A stretch of DNA of 64,000 nt from Alphaproteobacteria bacterium (GTDB lineage: Bacteria; Pseudomonadota; Alphaproteobacteria; Rickettsiales; UBA3002). The number at the start of each line of letters is the position of its first letter. Within the stretch, counting starts at the first letter, position 1. This document shows, piece by piece, positions 62,982 through 64,000 of this stretch. The notes below the pieces were generated by a model. The model was given only the letters and a program-made list of their open reading frames with translations. It had not been told where the DNA came from and did no database searches. A program made the translations under genes and the position numbers. The DNA lies in the NCBI GenBank assembly GCA_022841525.1, contig JALHRI010000003.1, positions 1 to 64,000 on the forward strand. Reading direction: 5' to 3'.

Positions 62982-64000
62982 GTGACTTATCCCGCGATAC
63001 AAACCTTGAATCCGCCCCCTGCTCCATCATACCTTGATGCACTGAATACTCAGCAAGCTGAGGCGGTGCATGCTACCGATGGCCCCGTATTGGTTTTAGC
63101 GGGCGCGGGCACCGGCAAAACGCGCGTACTCACCACCCGCATTGCGCATTTACTCGCCACCAAAAAGGCCTTTGCCAGCCAAATTCTCGCCGTTACTTTC
63201 ACCAATAAAGCCGCGCGGGAAATGCGTGATCGCATTGCCGCTTTGCTGGGCGAAAAGGATGATCATTCCGGTTTCATCGGCCATTTGTGGCTGGGCACGT
63301 TTCACTCGATCGCGGCGCGCATTTTGCGTAAACATGCGGAGCTGGTTGGGCTGAGCTCGCAGTTTACTATTTTAGATGATGATGATCAGCAGCGTTTGCT
63401 CAAACAAATTCTGCAAGAAGCCAATATCGACACCACGAAATTTACCCCCAAAGTGATGCTGGCGATTATTTCCGGCTGGAAAGATCGTGGCTACACGCCC
63501 GATAAAATTCCCAACACATCCGGAAGCTACAATGCCGGACAGATTGCTGCATCCATTTACCCCAGATACCAGGCGCGTCTGAAAGCCATGAATTGCTGCG
63601 ATTTTGGTGATCTGCTGCTGCATAACCTTACCATTTTTCAGCAGCATCCCGATGTGCTGAAAACCTACGCGGATCGCTTTCACTATATTTTAGTCGATGA
63701 ATATCAGGACACCAACACCAGCCAGTATTTATGGCTGAGGCTACTGGCGCTGAGCTATAAAAACATCTGCTGCGTGGGCGATGATGATCAGTCTATTTAC
63801 GGCTGGCGCGGTGCTGAAGTGACCAACATCCTCAAGTTTGAAGAGGATTATCCGGGTGCGACCATCATCCGGCTGGAGCGTAATTACCGCTCGACCGCGC
63901 CGATTCTTAAGGCCGCCTCGGCGGTCATTGCACACAACAAAGACCGGCTGGGTAAAACACTCTGGACCGATGAAGAAGACGGCCCCCTCATTCGCATCAA
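62982..64000 (+). CDS. uvrD: UvrD/PcrA-type ATP-dependent DNA helicase, N-terminal part (3' end outside window)
   Basis: The first about 340 residues of a superfamily 1 helicase acting in nucleotide-excision and mismatch repair. Seen in order: Q motif LNTQQAEAVHATDGPVLVLA, Walker A GAGTGKTRVLTTRIAHLL, motif Ia VTFTNKAAREMRDRI, GTFHSIAARILR, motif II ILVDEYQDTN, motif III VGDDDQSIYGWRGAE and motif IV LERNYRST. The frame has no ATG before the conserved part; GTG 62982 gives TYPAIQTLNPPPAPSYL, with GTG 62958 and TTG 63006 as alternatives. The frame is still open at the window end. Confidence 0.93.
   Translation, partial: MTYPAIQTLNPPPAPSYLDALNTQQAEAVHATDGPVLVLAGAGTGKTRVLTTRIAHLLATKKAFASQILAVTFTNKAAREMRDRIAALLGEKDDHSGFIGHLWLGTFHSIAARILRKHAELVGLSSQFTILDDDDQQRLLKQILQEANIDTTKFTPKVMLAIISGWKDRGYTPDKIPNTSGSYNAGQIAASIYPRYQARLKAMNCCDFGDLLLHNLTIFQQHPDVLKTYADRFHYILVDEYQDTNTSQYLWLRLLALSYKNICCVGDDDQSIYGWRGAEVTNILKFEEDYPGATIIRLERNYRSTAPILKAASAVIAHNKDRLGKTLWTDEEDGPLIRI

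Overview
The window looks like a chromosomal segment of an alphaproteobacterium, apparently an aerobic, non-phototrophic one. The strongest pointers are a C4-type 5-aminolevulinate synthase (hemA), a COX15-type heme A synthase, an AddB-type recombination nuclease, and gene strings known from this class: rpsF-rpsR-rplI-(x)-dnaB-alr, dapA-smpB, acnA divergent from ccmAB, and mltB-rlpA-dacC-tmk-holB-metG. A deep-branching lineage (Micavibrio-like or Rickettsiales-related but with fuller metabolism) is my inference; no rRNA is present to settle it. Nearly all of the sequence is coding, genes commonly overlap by 1 to 4 bases (TAATG, ATGA, GTGA), and six intact tRNA genes are present, all with an encoded CCA.

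Layout. 1-12.5 kb: 3' end of ftsK, a BI-1/YccA membrane protein, an unknown gene, an RSH-like HD hydrolase, an ABC-2 permease with argD-argF, then a heme block (hemA, ctaA/COX15 and a divergent heme-copper-oxidase-I-like protein), a 17-kDa-antigen-type lipoprotein, fabI and tRNA-Thr. 12.5-18.7 kb: two small basic proteins, then on the minus strand the rpsF-rpsR-rplI-dnaB-alr group, and on the plus strand fabD. 18.7-23.3 kb: an AT3-SGNH acyltransferase and a tRNA-dense stretch (Arg-CCT, Arg-TCT, Pro-CGG, Pro-TGG) with a Y-family polymerase, a perfect 62-bp duplication of tRNA-Pro(CGG) flanking an AT-rich exported-protein gene, and a 116-bp palindromic block. 23.3-30.8 kb: dapA-smpB, an unknown acidic protein, addB, a possibly degraded small gene, a GNAT-like protein and a membrane protein. 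30.8-41.4 kb: acnA, ccmAB, tatD-mutS, maeB. 41.4-45 kb: a three-gene phosphorelay. 45.2-52.5 kb: a solitary malate synthase followed by accessory DNA: a two-gene DUF6978/DUF1828 module between tRNA-Asn and a 10-bp copy of its 3' end, a CPBP protease, a DUF4116-like repeat protein, and two tandem ceramidase-family membrane proteins. 52.5-64 kb: the cell-wall/replication/translation operon from mltB to metG, a divergent glycerol-1-phosphate dehydrogenase, queF, a second D,D-carboxypeptidase carrying a SPOR domain, a GNAT protein and the 5' part of a UvrD/PcrA helicase.

Function. Core housekeeping dominates: translation, replication and repair (dnaB, holB, tmk, mutS, addB, uvrD, DinB-type polymerase), peptidoglycan remodelling (alr, two D,D-carboxypeptidases, RlpA, MltB), fatty-acid synthesis (fabI, fabD), heme and cytochrome biogenesis, and central carbon metabolism (acnA, maeB, aceB). 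The accessory parts sit next to tRNA genes. The best candidate for an uncharacterised system is the DUF6978/DUF1828 pair placed exactly downstream of tRNA-Asn and bounded by a short direct repeat. Other points of interest are the tRNA-Pro duplication, the RSH-like hydrolase without a synthetase domain, Pho-box-like repeats upstream of three genes, and the tandem ceramidase-like pair.
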